From positions 1-32,939 of the forward strand of contig CAJANN010000242.1 in NCBI GenBank assembly GCA_903941095.1: a stretch of DNA of 32,939 nucleotides. Reading direction: 5' to 3'. Each line of letters starts with the position of its first letter. Within the stretch, counting starts at the first letter, position 1. The translations under genes and the position numbers were made by a program. This document shows positions 8,027-16,827 of this stretch, in pieces. Under the pieces are notes generated by a model, which worked only from the letters and a program-made list of their open reading frames with translations, was not told where the DNA came from and made no database searches. The stretch is from an uncultured Rhodospirillaceae bacterium. GTDB lineage: Bacteria > Pseudomonadota > Alphaproteobacteria > Rhodospirillales > Magnetospirillaceae.

Positions 8027-8667
8027 CGGTATCGCTCTTCCTGCCAGGGGTCGCCGACATCGTGGTATCCCCGCAGTTCCCAATAACCGGGACTGTCTTT
8101 TTCCATGAAGGTGATGGCGCGAATCCACTTCGCACTTTTCCAGAAATACAGCCGGGGAATAATGGCCCGGACAGGTCCGCCATGCTCGCGCGTCAAAGGC
8201 TCTCCCTGCCACGAGTGAGCCAGCATGACGTCGTCCGCGGCAAAACTGTCCAGCGGTACGTTGGTGGTATAACCGTCAAAGCTGCGCAGCATGACGAAAC
8301 GTGCATCGGCCCGTGGGCGCACCAGTTTCAGCAAATGTCCCGATGCAACCCCGGTCCAGCGGCTGTCGTACAGCGACCAAGTCGTAACGCAGTGAATGTC
8401 GGTGACCAGATCGCTCTGAGGCTGGGATAGAAACTGCTCCCACGTCCATTGCAAGGGGGTTTCGACAGCCCCGCCGACGCTTAGCGACCATTCCCCGGTG
8501 GACAGGTTCGGCTGGATTCCCAGATCCAGGACGGGCCAGTCCCGGGTCAGGCGCTGCCCCGGCGGAAGACGGTCGCGGCCCGGAACGCCGGTCAGTCCCC
8601 GGCCGTCCCGAGCCCATTTTTCCTTGGCCCCGATCAGCTTGTCGCGTCTGTCGCCATCCTCGGACAT
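8023..8667 (-). CDS. Sulfite-oxidase-like molybdopterin-dependent oxidoreductase (cytoplasmic type)
   Basis: This 214-residue protein belongs to the oxidoreductase molybdopterin-binding (SUOX/MsrP-like) fold. The likely molybdenum ligand is Cys93 in VTDIHCVTTWSLYDSRWTGV; other family marks are RSFDGYTTNVPL, 'LTREHGGPVRAIIPRLYFWKSAKW' in part, and GYWELRGYHDVGDPW at the C terminus. There is no twin-arginine signal, unlike MsrP, and no MsrQ-type haem membrane partner nearby, so it probably acts in the cytoplasm. The substrate is not known. It is the last gene of the minus-strand run dapA-smpB-this gene, 7 bases after the smpB stop. Confidence 0.85.
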   Translation of the reverse strand: MSEDGDRRDKLIGAKEKWARDGRGLTGVPGRDRLPPGQRLTRDWPVLDLGIQPNLSTGEWSLSVGGAVETPLQWTWEQFLSQPQSDLVTDIHCVTTWSLYDSRWTGVASGHLLKLVRPRADARFVMLRSFDGYTTNVPLDSFAADDVMLAHSWQGEPLTREHGGPVRAIIPRLYFWKSAKWIRAITFMEKDSPGYWELRGYHDVGDPWQEERYR

Positions 8668-8674
8668 GCCCCGG

Positions 8675-9136
8675 TCATCCTTTATCCCGCAGCAGGCGCG
8701 ACTTCTCGCGGTTCCAGTCCCGCTGCTTGATTGCCTCGCGCTTGTCGTGTGCCTTGCGCCCCTTGGCCAGCCCCAGCAAGACCTTGGCTATGCCACGGGG
8801 GTTGAAGTGGATATCCAGCGGCACCAGCGTCATGCCGTCCTTGGCGATGGCGCTGACCAGCTTGCGCAGTTCCCGCCGGTGCAGCAGCAGCTTGCGCGGA
8901 CGCCGCGTCTCGTGCGGAAACGGCATCTTCGACTGATATTCCGGGATATAGGCGTTGTAGAGCCACAATTCAGCCCCATTGGGGCCGGCGAATGCCTCGT
9001 TGATGTTTCCCTTGCCGGCGCGGAGGGACTTGACCTCGGTTCCGGCCAGCATGATGCCGGCCTCAACCGTGTCGACGATCGTGTAATCGTGACGGGCCTT
9101 GCGGTTCTGGGCGGCAATGTGGTCGGGAAGCGACAT
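8675..9136 (-). CDS. smpB: SsrA-binding protein SmpB
   Basis: This 153-residue protein is SmpB, which binds tmRNA and delivers it to stalled ribosomes for trans-translation. Diagnostic stretches are [20 protein letters not shown] near the start, [18 protein letters not shown], the '[11 protein letters not shown]' strand, and the basic C-terminal tail [20 protein letters not shown] that enters the decoding centre. Length is normal. It lies 35 bases downstream of dapA; the spacer contains a strong GC hairpin and no convincing Shine-Dalgarno sequence before the ATG. Confidence 0.95.
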   Translation of the reverse strand: MSLPDHIAAQNRKARHDYTIVDTVEAGIMLAGTEVKSLRAGKGNINEAFAGPNGAELWLYNAYIPEYQSKMPFPHETRRPRKLLLHRRELRKLVSAIAKDGMTLVPLDIHFNPRGIAKVLLGLAKGRKAHDKREAIKQRDWNREKSRLLRDKG

Positions 9137-9152
9137 GGCGTGGGGCCGGGAA

Positions 9153-9167
9153 GGGGGGGAGCCCCCC
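9153..9167 (-). terminator. GC hairpin between dapA and smpB
   Basis: Six G (9153-9158) and six C (9162-9167) form a perfect six-pair stem with a three-base loop in the 35-base gap between dapA and smpB. No U tract follows on the minus strand, so it may be a partial terminator, an RNA-stability element or a structure next to the smpB start. The sequence shows only the inverted repeat. Confidence 0.3.
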
Positions 9168-9171
9168 TGCC

Positions 9172-10044
9172 TCAGATCAGCCCGACCTGCTTCATCGCCG
9201 CCTGGACCCTGAGGCGCGCCGCTTCCGTGACCTCGACCAGGGGCAGGCGGACATCGGCGGTCGACTTGCCCAGCAAGCTGGCTGCGTACTTCGCCGGAGC
9301 GGGGTTGGTCTCGCAGAACATGGCGTCGTGCAACGGCATCAGGCGGTCACGGATGGCGAAGCAAGTGGTGAGATCCCCCTTCTGCCAAGCTTCATGCATC
9401 TGGGCGCACAAACGCGGAGCCACGTTGGAACTGACGGAAATGCACCCGACCCCACCCTGAGCCAGGAAGGCCGTAGCGGTGGCGTCCTCCCCGGACAACT
9501 GGCAGAACTCGCTGCCGACGGCGACGCGCACCTGCAGCGGCCGGGCCAAGTCGGCGGTCGCATCCTTGACGCCGACGATGCCGGGAATCCTGGCAAGGCG
9601 GGCAAACGTGTCAATCGAGATGTTCACCACCGAACGGCCCGGAATGTTGTAGACGACGATCGGCAGGTCGACAGCCTTGGCGATCGCCTCGTAATGGCGG
9701 AACAGACCTTCCTGGCTGGGCTTGTTGTAATAGGGGGCGACCACCAGGGCGGCGTCGGCCCCAGCCTGCTTGGCATGACGGGTCAGGGCGATGGCTTCGT
9801 CGGTGCAGTTCGATCCGGTTCCGGCAATGACGGGAACCTTGCCTCCGGCAACCTCGACGCACAGCTCGACCACACGCTTATGCTCGGCATGGGACAAGGT
9901 CGGAGACTCGCCGGTGGTTCCGCACGGAACGACGCCGTGGCTGCCCTCGGCGATCTGCCAGGCGACGAAATCCTGGTACGCCTTCTCATCCACCTTGCCG
10001 TCGCGGAAGGGGGTGATGAGGGCGGTGATCGATCCCTTGAACAT
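9172..10044 (-). CDS. dapA: 4-hydroxy-tetrahydrodipicolinate synthase
   Basis: This 290-residue TIM-barrel enzyme condenses pyruvate with aspartate semialdehyde, the first committed step of lysine and diaminopimelate synthesis. The catalytic set is in place: Schiff-base Lys160 in [12 protein letters not shown], Tyr132 in VYNIPGRS with Arg137, Thr43-Thr44 in [11 protein letters not shown], and Tyr106 in APYYNKP. Length is typical. An AGGGAT element lies 7 bases before the ATG. It leads the minus-strand run dapA-smpB-molybdoenzyme and is divergent from the lytic transglycosylase; linking cell-wall precursor supply with a wall hydrolase is a common arrangement in alphaproteobacteria. Confidence 0.95.
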   Translation of the reverse strand: MFKGSITALITPFRDGKVDEKAYQDFVAWQIAEGSHGVVPCGTTGESPTLSHAEHKRVVELCVEVAGGKVPVIAGTGSNCTDEAIALTRHAKQAGADAALVVAPYYNKPSQEGLFRHYEAIAKAVDLPIVVYNIPGRSVVNISIDTFARLARIPGIVGVKDATADLARPLQVRVAVGSEFCQLSGEDATATAFLAQGGVGCISVSSNVAPRLCAQMHEAWQKGDLTTCFAIRDRLMPLHDAMFCETNPAPAKYAASLLGKSTADVRLPLVEVTEAARLRVQAAMKQVGLI

Positions 10045-10131
10045 GGCCTTATCCCTGAAAAATATATCGGTGGGCGTGAACCGAAGACATTACAGACAAG
10101 CCCTGCGCCACACAAGACCCGCCATCCGGCC

Positions 10132-10161
10132 TTGCGAAAGCAGTCTGCCCGTCCCTAATAT
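10132..10161 (+). promoter_or_regulatory. Sigma70-type promoter for the lytic transglycosylase gene
   Basis: TTGCGA (10132-10137) and TAATAT (10156-10161) are separated by 18 bases, a good match to a housekeeping promoter. Transcription would begin near 10168, about 26 bases before the TTG start codon at 10194. The call is from consensus similarity only. Confidence 0.45.
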
Positions 10162-10193
10162 GCCCTCCTCGGGACTGCACGATTGGAGCGGCA

Positions 10194-12161
10194 TTGAGGG
10201 GGATCATATATTCAGCATTGGCGGCGGTGCTGCTGCTGACGGCGCAGCCGGCCGCCAGCCGGGCCGAAGTTCCCGCAGCTGAACGCCACACCTATCAGCA
10301 GGTGTTCGCCGCTGCCCGCAAGGATCGCTTCGCGGAGGCCGAACGGCTGGCCATGCAGTCGAAAAACCGCCTGCTGGCCAAGCTGATCCGCTGGATGACA
10401 TATGCCAGCCCCCGGTCTGGAGCCAGCTTCGAGGAAATCACCTCATTCATCGAGACCTCTTCCGACTGGCCGCTGATGGCATCCATCCAGCGCCGGGCCG
10501 AGGAATCGATCTCTGCCGCTACCCCGGCCGACCGTATTCTGGCCTGGTACCAGGGACGGGAACCGGTGACATCCGATGGCAGCATGGCCCTGGCCAAGGC
10601 CTTGATCGGTACGGGACAGGTTGATCGCGCGGTTGCCGTCCTGCGCAAAGCCTGGATCGAGGGAGCCTTCGGAGCCATGCAGGAGCGTCAGTTCCTGACC
10701 CAGTTCTCCGATTACCTGCAACCCGACGATCACTGGCGTCGCCTGGACCGCCTGCTGTGGGACAAGCAGGATGGCCCGGCGGGGAACATGCTGCTGAAGG
10801 TCTCCGTGGGGCAACGCCAGTTGGCGCAAGCCCGTCTGGCCTTGCAGAACGGCAAGGCCAATCCGGAACCGGCAGTGGCGGCGGTTCCCAAGGAATTGCG
10901 CGATGATCCCGGCCTGATTCTGGATCGTGTCCGCTGGCGTCGGCAGAAAGATCAGGACGAGGATGCCATCGATCTGCTGTCGCATCCGGCCCGCAATCGG
11001 GTCCGTCCGGATCTGTGGTGGCAGGAACGCAGCATCCTGGCCCGTCGGGCGCTGCAGAAGGGTTTGATTTCGCAGGCATATCAGGTTGCGGCCGATCATG
11101 CCCTGGATCCCAAGGCGGCGCAGTTCTCGGATGCCGAGTTTCTGGCGGGGTGGATCGCCTTGCGCTTTCTTGACGACCGGGAAACCGCCCTGGCTCATTT
11201 CCAGCGTCTCTGGGATGCCGTTTCGACCCCGCTTTCGCGGTCGCGGGCGGCCTATTGGGCCGGGCGGACGGCGGAGATGCTGAAGGACGACCGCGGTGCC
11301 CGCGACTGGTACACTCGCGGCGCACGGTATTTCACGGCCTATTACGGTCAACTGGCGGCGTCGCGACTGGACGACCATCATTGGCCGCTGCCCCCGGATC
11401 CGCAGCCGACCACGGATGATCGCAAACGATTTGAAAACCGCGAACTGGTTCGCGCCATCCGGATCATGACCGAGATGGGGGAAAGCGAACATCTGCGGGC
11501 ATTCTTCATCCGTCTCAACGAGGTGGCGCAAAGCCCGGGAGAGCGTACCCTGGTGGGTAAGCTTGCCCTGGAAGGTGGCCGCAATGATCTTGCCGTGGCC
11601 GTCGCCCGGCGCGCCGATCGCGACAGCGTGTTCCTGGTCGATGCCGGATGGCCGGTTCCATCGGTTTCCGGCGACGACAGTCCGGAAAAAGCCTTGGTTC
11701 TGGCCTTGATCCGTCAGGAAAGCGGATTCATCACCGATGCCCATTCCCCCGTCGGCGCCCGTGGTCTGATGCAACTGATGCCGGCTACGGCCGAAAAGGT
11801 TGCCAAGGGGATCAAGGTTGCGTTCAATGCCCGCAAGCTGGACGATCCCGACTATAATGTCCGCCTGGGGCGGGCCTACCTGTCCGACATGATTTCCGAT
11901 TTCGGCGGTTCCTATATCCTGGCCCTGGCGGCGTACAATGCCGGCCCGTCGCGGGCGCGGCGCTGGATGCGCGATTATGGCGACCCCCGCGACCCCCGCG
12001 TCGATGTGGTTGACTGGATCGAGATGATCCCCTTTACCGAGACGCGGGGATACGTGCAAAGGGTCATGGAGAGCGTGTCGATCTATCGACGCAAACTGGG
12101 CCGCAACAACGGCATGTCGTTCGAAGATGACCTGAAACGCTGGGCCCGGCGGACGGAGTAG
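10194..12161 (+). CDS. slt: Soluble lytic murein transglycosylase
   Basis: This 655-residue periplasmic enzyme has an N-terminal signal peptide (hydrophobic run to about residue 20 with an AAS-R-A region), a long alpha-helical superhelical U/L-type region with tetratricopeptide-like repeats, and a C-terminal SLT domain. The catalytic Glu509 lies in ALIRQESGF, followed by SPVGARGLMQLMPATAEKVA and a YILALAAYNAGPSRARRW motif, which are the classical Slt70 motifs. It cleaves peptidoglycan glycan strands to 1,6-anhydromuropeptides. The start is TTG, supported by GGAG six bases upstream and by the signal peptide beginning at once. dnaE starts 8 bases after the stop, and its ribosome binding site overlaps the end of this gene. 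Confidence 0.9.
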   Translation: MRGIIYSALAAVLLLTAQPAASRAEVPAAERHTYQQVFAAARKDRFAEAERLAMQSKNRLLAKLIRWMTYASPRSGASFEEITSFIETSSDWPLMASIQRRAEESISAATPADRILAWYQGREPVTSDGSMALAKALIGTGQVDRAVAVLRKAWIEGAFGAMQERQFLTQFSDYLQPDDHWRRLDRLLWDKQDGPAGNMLLKVSVGQRQLAQARLALQNGKANPEPAVAAVPKELRDDPGLILDRVRWRRQKDQDEDAIDLLSHPARNRVRPDLWWQERSILARRALQKGLISQAYQVAADHALDPKAAQFSDAEFLAGWIALRFLDDRETALAHFQRLWDAVSTPLSRSRAAYWAGRTAEMLKDDRGARDWYTRGARYFTAYYGQLAASRLDDHHWPLPPDPQPTTDDRKRFENRELVRAIRIMTEMGESEHLRAFFIRLNEVAQSPGERTLVGKLALEGGRNDLAVAVARRADRDSVFLVDAGWPVPSVSGDDSPEKALVLALIRQESGFITDAHSPVGARGLMQLMPATAEKVAKGIKVAFNARKLDDPDYNVRLGRAYLSDMISDFGGSYILALAAYNAGPSRARRWMRDYGDPRDPRVDVVDWIEMIPFTETRGYVQRVMESVSIYRRKLGRNNGMSFEDDLKRWARRTE

Positions 12162-12169
12162 GTCGCGAC

Positions 12170-15100
12170 ATGCCCGCCCATGCCGATTTCATCCATCTTC
12201 GGGTCCATACCGCCTATTCGTTGTCGGAAGGGGCGATCAAGCTCAAGCAGCTGGTCAAGATTTGCGAGAAGTCGGCCATGCCGGCGGTGGGAATCGCCGA
12301 TACCGGCAATCTGTTCGGCGCACTTGAGTTCTCGACATCATGCGCCGACGCGGGAATTCAGCCGATCATCGGCTGCCAGGTGGCGGTTCGGCGTGACGAC
12401 GGAATCCCCAGCAAGGACGGGCGCAGGCCACCGCCCGACTGGGTCGTGCTGCTGTGCCAAAGTGAAGTCGGTTACGCCAACCTTCTGAAGCTGGTATCCA
12501 AGGCCTATCTGGAAACCGACGCCGGCGAGACGCCCCAGATCCGGATACTCGACCTGGAAAGCTTGTCGACCGGGCTGATTTTGCTGACGGGCGGGCCGGG
12601 TGGCCCCGTCAACCGCCTGCTGACGGACGGACAGGCGGACAAGGCCGAGATATTGCTGGTCCGGCTGGCCCAGGCTTTTTCCGGACGGACCTATGTCGAA
12701 TTGCAGCGCCACGGTATCGAGGCCGAAGATCGGGCCGAACCGGGGCTGATCGAACTGGCCTACAAGCACGAGCTTCCGTTGCTTGCCACCAATGAGCCTT
12801 TCTTCGCCGACCGCGGCATGTATGAGGCTCACGACGCCCTGATCTGTATTGCAGAGGGAGCCTATGTCAGTCAGGAAGAGCGCCGCCGGCTGACTCCGGA
12901 GCATTATTTCAAATCTCCCGCTGAAATGCGGGCCCTGTTCGCGGATTTGCCGGAAGCTTGCGACAACACTCTGGTGGTGGCCAAAAGGTGTGCCATCATG
13001 GTGTCGAAACGCAAGCCTATTCTGCCGCCCTACCGTATGGACGGCATGACCGAGGCCGATGTTCTGCGTGCCAAATGTCTGGAGGGGTTGGAACTCCGCC
13101 TGGAAAAACACGTTTTTCAGCCTGGGATGACCGAAGAGGAACGGGAGCATGCCGCCCGGCCCTATCGTGAGAGAATCGAGTATGAAATCGGTGTGATCGA
13201 GCAGATGGGCTTTCCCGGCTATTTTCTGATCGTGTCCGATTTCATCCAATGGTCGAAGGCTCACAATATTCCCGTGGGGCCCGGGCGTGGGTCCGGTGCC
13301 GGTTCGGCTGTCGCCTGGGCCTTGACCATCACCGATCTCGACCCCCTGCGCTGGGGATTGCTGTTCGAACGCTTCCTCAATCCCGAGCGCGTTTCGATGC
13401 CCGACTTCGACATCGACTTCTGCCAGGACCGGCGCGAGGAAACGATCCGCTACGTCCAGGAAAAATACGGTTTCCGGCAGGTGGCACAGATCATCACTTT
13501 CGGAAAGTTGCAGGCCCGTGCCGTCCTGCGTGATGTCGGCCGGGTGTTGCAGATGCCTTACGGTCAGGTCGACCGTATCTGCAAGCTGGTCCCCAACAAT
13601 CCGGCCAACCCGGTTACCCTGGAACAGGCTCTTGAGATTGAGCCCCAATTGAAAGAAGCCCGGGAGCGGGACGAGGCCGTCGCCCATCTCCTGGATATCG
13701 GCATGAAGCTGGAGGGCTTGTACCGTCACGCTTCGACCCATGCCGCAGGCGTGGTCATCGGCGACCGCTCGCTGGACGAACTGGTCCCGCTGTACCGCGA
13801 TCCCCGGTCCGACATGCAGGTTACCCAGTTCAATATGAAATGGGTGGAAGCGGCCGGGCTGGTAAAGTTCGACTTTCTCGGCCTGAAGACCCTGACGGTG
13901 ATGATCACCGCCGTCGAACATATCCGCAAATCAGCGGGAATCGCCGTCGACCTGTCGGCGTTGCCCTTGGATGACACGGCGTCTTATGACCTTCTTGCTC
14001 GCGGCGACACCGCCGGGGTGTTCCAGCTGGAAAGTTCGGGGATGCGCGATGTGTTGCGCAAGATGCGGCCGAACCGGCTGGAAGACCTGATCGCGGTAGT
14101 CGCCCTGTACCGGCCGGGTCCGATGGATCAGATTCCTCGCTACATCGCCTGCAAGCATGGGCAGGAGGAGCCGGACTACATGCATCCGCTGCTGGAGCCG
14201 ATCCTGAAGGAAACCTTCGGAATCATGGTCTACCAGGAACAGGTGATGCAGATCGCACAGGTGCTGTCCGGCTATTCCCTGGGCGGTGCCGACCTGCTGC
14301 GCCGTGCGATGGGCAAGAAGATCAAGGAAGAGATGGAGGCGCAGCGCAAGGCCTTCGTCGATGGCGCCGTCGCCCGTGCCGTCGACGCCGATCAGGCCTC
14401 GATGATTTTCGACAAGGTCGCCAAGTTTGCCGAATACGGTTTCAATAAGTCGCATGCCGCCGCCTATGCGCTGATCGCCTACCAGACGGCGTGGCTGAAA
14501 GCCAATTACCCGGCCGAGTTCATGGCGGCGACCATGACCTACGAAATCAGTTCGACCGACAAGCTGAACGCTTTCCGGCAGGAACTGGACCGCTTGAAGA
14601 TCAAGCTGCTGCCGCCGGATATCAATCGGTCCCGCCATGACTTCACCGTGGAAAAAATGCCTGACGGCACGATGGCGGTGCGCTATGCCCTGGCTGCCTT
14701 GAAAAATGTCGGAGAGGGCGCTTGTCGCTCGATCGCGGAAGAACGGGACCGCAACGGCCCTTATCGGGACCTGTTCGACTTTGCCCGACGCCTTGATACC
14801 AAGCAGCTCAACCGGCGCCAGATGGAAAACATGGTCCGGGCCGGGGTGTTCGACAGCCTGGAAAAGAACCGGGGCAAGGTGTTCCGGAACGTCGAGCCCC
14901 TGATGCGCTTTGCCGCCGCCGAGGCCGAGCAGCGCGGATCGTCACAGATGAGCCTGCTGGGCGGGAATGTCGCGCCGCCTCCGAAGTTGGAAGCCGCCGC
15001 CGACTGGTCGCCACATGAGAAGCTGTCTCAGGAATTCGATGCTATCGGCTTCTATCTGTCGGCCCATCCTCTCGACGCTTTTGCCAAAAGCCTGAAACGT

Positions 15101-15634
15101 CTGGGTGCCTTGAAGGTCACCGAATTGCCCCGCCATCTGCAATCAGGGGGGAAGGGGAGGGTCAAGCTGGCCGGCAATCTTCTGTCCAAGCAGGAACGCA
15201 CGTCGGCCAAGGGAAGCCGCTATGCGTTTCTGTCTCTGTCCGACGCCTCGGGGATGTTCGAAGTCACCTGTTTTTCCGAAGTTCTGGCGGCGGCTCGCGA
15301 TTTGCTTGAGGCCGGTGGACCGCTGCTGCTTGAAGTCGATGCCCGCCTGGAAGACGAACAATTGCGCCTGACCTGCCAGCGCATCGCCTCTCTCGATCAG
15401 GAGGCGGCCAGGGCTGCGGCAGGATTGCGGATCACCATCCGCGACGAATCGCCCATCCAGGCGCTGGCCGGCCTGATCGAAAAAGAAGCGAAGGGACGCA
15501 ATCGCATCGCCCTGGTATCGCAGATCGGCAATCGCGAGGTGGAGGTCGGACTGAGGCAGAACATCCAGCTCAGTCCGGCTTTCATGGGGGCGCTACGCTC
15601 GGTCCCGGGGATCGTCGATATCGAGGAAATCTAG
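12170..15634 (+). CDS. dnaE: DNA polymerase III subunit alpha
   Basis: This is the full-length 1154-residue replicative polymerase alpha subunit, close to the E. coli length. Visible parts are the N-terminal PHP domain (FIHLRVHTAYSLSEGAIKL), the palm region with GPGRGSGAGSAVAWAL and the catalytic aspartates in MPDFDIDFCQDRREE, the YGFNKSHAAAYALIAYQTAW line of the fingers/beta-binding region, and a C-terminal OB-fold (residues about 990-1090). The start follows the transglycosylase gene by 8 bases, with GGAG/TAGG as ribosome binding site overlapping its stop. The stop overlaps the convergent Anbu stop within CTAG. Confidence 0.97.
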   Translation: MPAHADFIHLRVHTAYSLSEGAIKLKQLVKICEKSAMPAVGIADTGNLFGALEFSTSCADAGIQPIIGCQVAVRRDDGIPSKDGRRPPPDWVVLLCQSEVGYANLLKLVSKAYLETDAGETPQIRILDLESLSTGLILLTGGPGGPVNRLLTDGQADKAEILLVRLAQAFSGRTYVELQRHGIEAEDRAEPGLIELAYKHELPLLATNEPFFADRGMYEAHDALICIAEGAYVSQEERRRLTPEHYFKSPAEMRALFADLPEACDNTLVVAKRCAIMVSKRKPILPPYRMDGMTEADVLRAKCLEGLELRLEKHVFQPGMTEEEREHAARPYRERIEYEIGVIEQMGFPGYFLIVSDFIQWSKAHNIPVGPGRGSGAGSAVAWALTITDLDPLRWGLLFERFLNPERVSMPDFDIDFCQDRREETIRYVQEKYGFRQVAQIITFGKLQARAVLRDVGRVLQMPYGQVDRICKLVPNNPANPVTLEQALEIEPQLKEARERDEAVAHLLDIGMKLEGLYRHASTHAAGVVIGDRSLDELVPLYRDPRSDMQVTQFNMKWVEAAGLVKFDFLGLKTLTVMITAVEHIRKSAGIAVDLSALPLDDTASYDLLARGDTAGVFQLESSGMRDVLRKMRPNRLEDLIAVVALYRPGPMDQIPRYIACKHGQEEPDYMHPLLEPILKETFGIMVYQEQVMQIAQVLSGYSLGGADLLRRAMGKKIKEEMEAQRKAFVDGAVARAVDADQASMIFDKVAKFAEYGFNKSHAAAYALIAYQTAWLKANYPAEFMAATMTYEISSTDKLNAFRQELDRLKIKLLPPDINRSRHDFTVEKMPDGTMAVRYALAALKNVGEGACRSIAEERDRNGPYRDLFDFARRLDTKQLNRRQMENMVRAGVFDSLEKNRGKVFRNVEPLMRFAAAEAEQRGSSQMSLLGGNVAPPPKLEAAADWSPHEKLSQEFDAIGFYLSAHPLDAFAKSLKRLGALKVTELPRHLQSGGKGRVKLAGNLLSKQERTSAKGSRYAFLSLSDASGMFEVTCFSEVLAAARDLLEAGGPLLLEVDARLEDEQLRLTCQRIASLDQEAARAAAGLRITIRDESPIQALAGLIEKEAKGRNRIALVSQIGNREVEVGLRQNIQLSPAFMGALRSVPGIVDIEEI

Positions 15635-16365
15635 ATTTTCCACGGTGGGTCGGGCAACACTTGGAACAAATCCCTGATGCCTTGCCCCCAGCAGGTCCGC
15701 ATCTCCCTGAAATAGGGATCGTTGTCATGCACCAGTTGGTGGGTCGCAACCGCGAACTCGTCTCGCCGGTATACCAGCAGGTCGATGGGCAGACCGACCG
15801 TCATGTTCGAACGGATGGTCGAGTCCAGGGAAACCAGGGCACATTTCGCCGCGCTGGTGAGGTCTGTCCCAGTGCTGATCACCCGATCGACGATTGGTTT
15901 GCCGTATTTGGTCTCGCCGATCTGAAAATACGGGGTTTCCGGGGTTGCTTCGATGAAGTTTCCGGCAGCATAGATCATGAACAGACGCGGCGGCTCTCCA
16001 CGGACCTGCCCTCCCAGAATCATCGAAACGCTGAAATCCACCCCAGCCTCACGCAGGGCCTTGGCGTCCTGATGATAAACCTGCCGGATGGCTTGACCGA
16101 CAATGCGCGCACCGTGATGGAGCGAACCGACCTGCATCAGACTGTGTTCCGATTCGGCGGCGCGAACATTCTGGTCAAGGATGGCGACGACCGCCTGGGT
16201 GATGGCAAGGTTGCCCGCACTCAGCAAGACGATCAGACGTTCGTCGGGCTGTTGCCAAACCCGCATCTTGCGGTAGGTCGAGATATGGTCGACGCCCGCA
16301 TTGGTGCGGGAGTCCGAGGCGAAAACCAGCCCCGCATCCAAAGCCATAGCCAGACAATAGGTCAT
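15631..16365 (-). CDS. Anbu-type proteasome-related protease
   Basis: This 244-residue protein is an Anbu (ancestral beta-subunit, COG3484) peptidase. It begins MTYCLAMALDAGLVFASDSR; after removal of Met the Thr is the N-terminal nucleophile. Asp18 in ASDSRTNAGVD and Lys33 in STYRKM fit the other active-site residues of the Ntn-hydrolase family. The C-terminal part, with STGTDLTSAAKCALVSLDST, is also characteristic. ATG 16365 is chosen because it puts the Thr at position 2; an upstream frame to 16422 has no homology. AGGGGA lies 5-6 bases before the start. Anbu genes usually sit with transglutaminase-like, alpha-E and ATP-grasp genes; none is present within this window. Confidence 0.88.
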   Translation of the reverse strand: MTYCLAMALDAGLVFASDSRTNAGVDHISTYRKMRVWQQPDERLIVLLSAGNLAITQAVVAILDQNVRAAESEHSLMQVGSLHHGARIVGQAIRQVYHQDAKALREAGVDFSVSMILGGQVRGEPPRLFMIYAAGNFIEATPETPYFQIGETKYGKPIVDRVISTGTDLTSAAKCALVSLDSTIRSNMTVGLPIDLLVYRRDEFAVATHQLVHDNDPYFREMRTCWGQGIRDLFQVLPDPPWKI

Positions 16366-16522
16366 GAGTTTCCCCTGATTTTCCGGAACACCAAATTCCG
16401 CGACGGTCCTGAGTCCTTGCAACCTTCATGCCTGTCGGGGCATTGGAAAAACACAGGGGGAAACAAGGGAAAACCATCACCATTCCGGCCATCGCTGACC
16501 AGGAAACAGCCAGGGGGGCGGT

Positions 16523-16554
16523 ATCCCCGACCAGCCGGAGAGCCGGACGGGGAT
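16523..16554 (-). terminator. Hairpin after the DUF2892 gene
   Basis: ATCCCCG (16523-16529) pairs with CGGGGAT (16548-16554), and CCGG/CCGG forms an inner stem around an AGAG loop. It begins about 9 bases after the minus-strand stop of the DUF2892 gene. There is no U tract, so a terminator role is uncertain; it may instead protect the 3' end of the RNA. Confidence 0.35.
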
Positions 16555-16563
16555 CGATGGTGG

Positions 16564-16752
16564 CTACTTGGAACGGCAGGTCTTGATCCCCAGCGGCAGG
16601 TATGCCGGGCACCAACCGATCAGGCCGGTTGCCAGGGGGACGACGCCGATGAACCCCCACACCCCGACCACCTCGAAGCCAGCCAGGGCAATCAGTGCAA
16701 TTCCGGCCAGGATACGCAGGATACGGTCGATGCCGCCGACATTCTTGTTCAT
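16564..16752 (-). CDS. DUF2892 (YgaP-type) small inner-membrane protein
   Basis: This 62-residue protein starts MNKNVGGIDRILRILAG and has two hydrophobic segments (about 12-30 and 31-47), then GWCPAYLPLGIKTC. This is the standard DUF2892 pattern, including the two conserved cysteines (48 and 59). The family is often fused to or encoded beside rhodanese domains and sulfur- or redox-responsive regulators; the function is otherwise unknown. ATG 16752 is supported by GGAG 6 bases upstream; the longer frame to 16791 lacks a site. It lies 71 bases downstream of the Crp/Fnr-family regulator on the same strand. Confidence 0.85.
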   Translation of the reverse strand: MNKNVGGIDRILRILAGIALIALAGFEVVGVWGFIGVVPLATGLIGWCPAYLPLGIKTCRSK

Positions 16753-16814
16753 GGGGGACTCCGATATCAGGATTTTCACTGACGGCAACAAACCACATCA
16801 GCCGATACGGCTCA

Positions 16815-16827
16815 GTGACTTGGTCAC
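16815..16827. promoter_or_regulatory. Perfect palindrome GTGAC-TTG-GTCAC, possible operator
   Basis: A perfect 5-3-5 inverted repeat spans the end of the Crp/Fnr-family gene and lies about 63 bases before the DUF2892 start. On the minus strand it reads TGTGACCAAGTCACTGA, similar in half-site (TGTGA/TCAC) to CRP-type sites but with shorter spacing. The encoded regulator could bind here; this is inference. Confidence 0.3.

Noticed and set aside
11980-12005. Short tandem repeat of CGACCCCCG in the lytic transglycosylase gene
   Set aside because: It encodes DPRDPR, a normal part of this family at this position, so no mobile or regulatory element is implied.
10443-12059. 538-codon minus-strand open frame inside the lytic transglycosylase gene
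   Set aside because: It is the antisense of a well-supported gene; long antisense frames are expected at high GC. It has no recognisable domain or ribosome binding site.
12338-13921. 527-codon minus-strand open frame inside dnaE
   Set aside because: Antisense to the conserved polymerase domain; low-complexity His/Gln/Gly composition typical of shadow frames.
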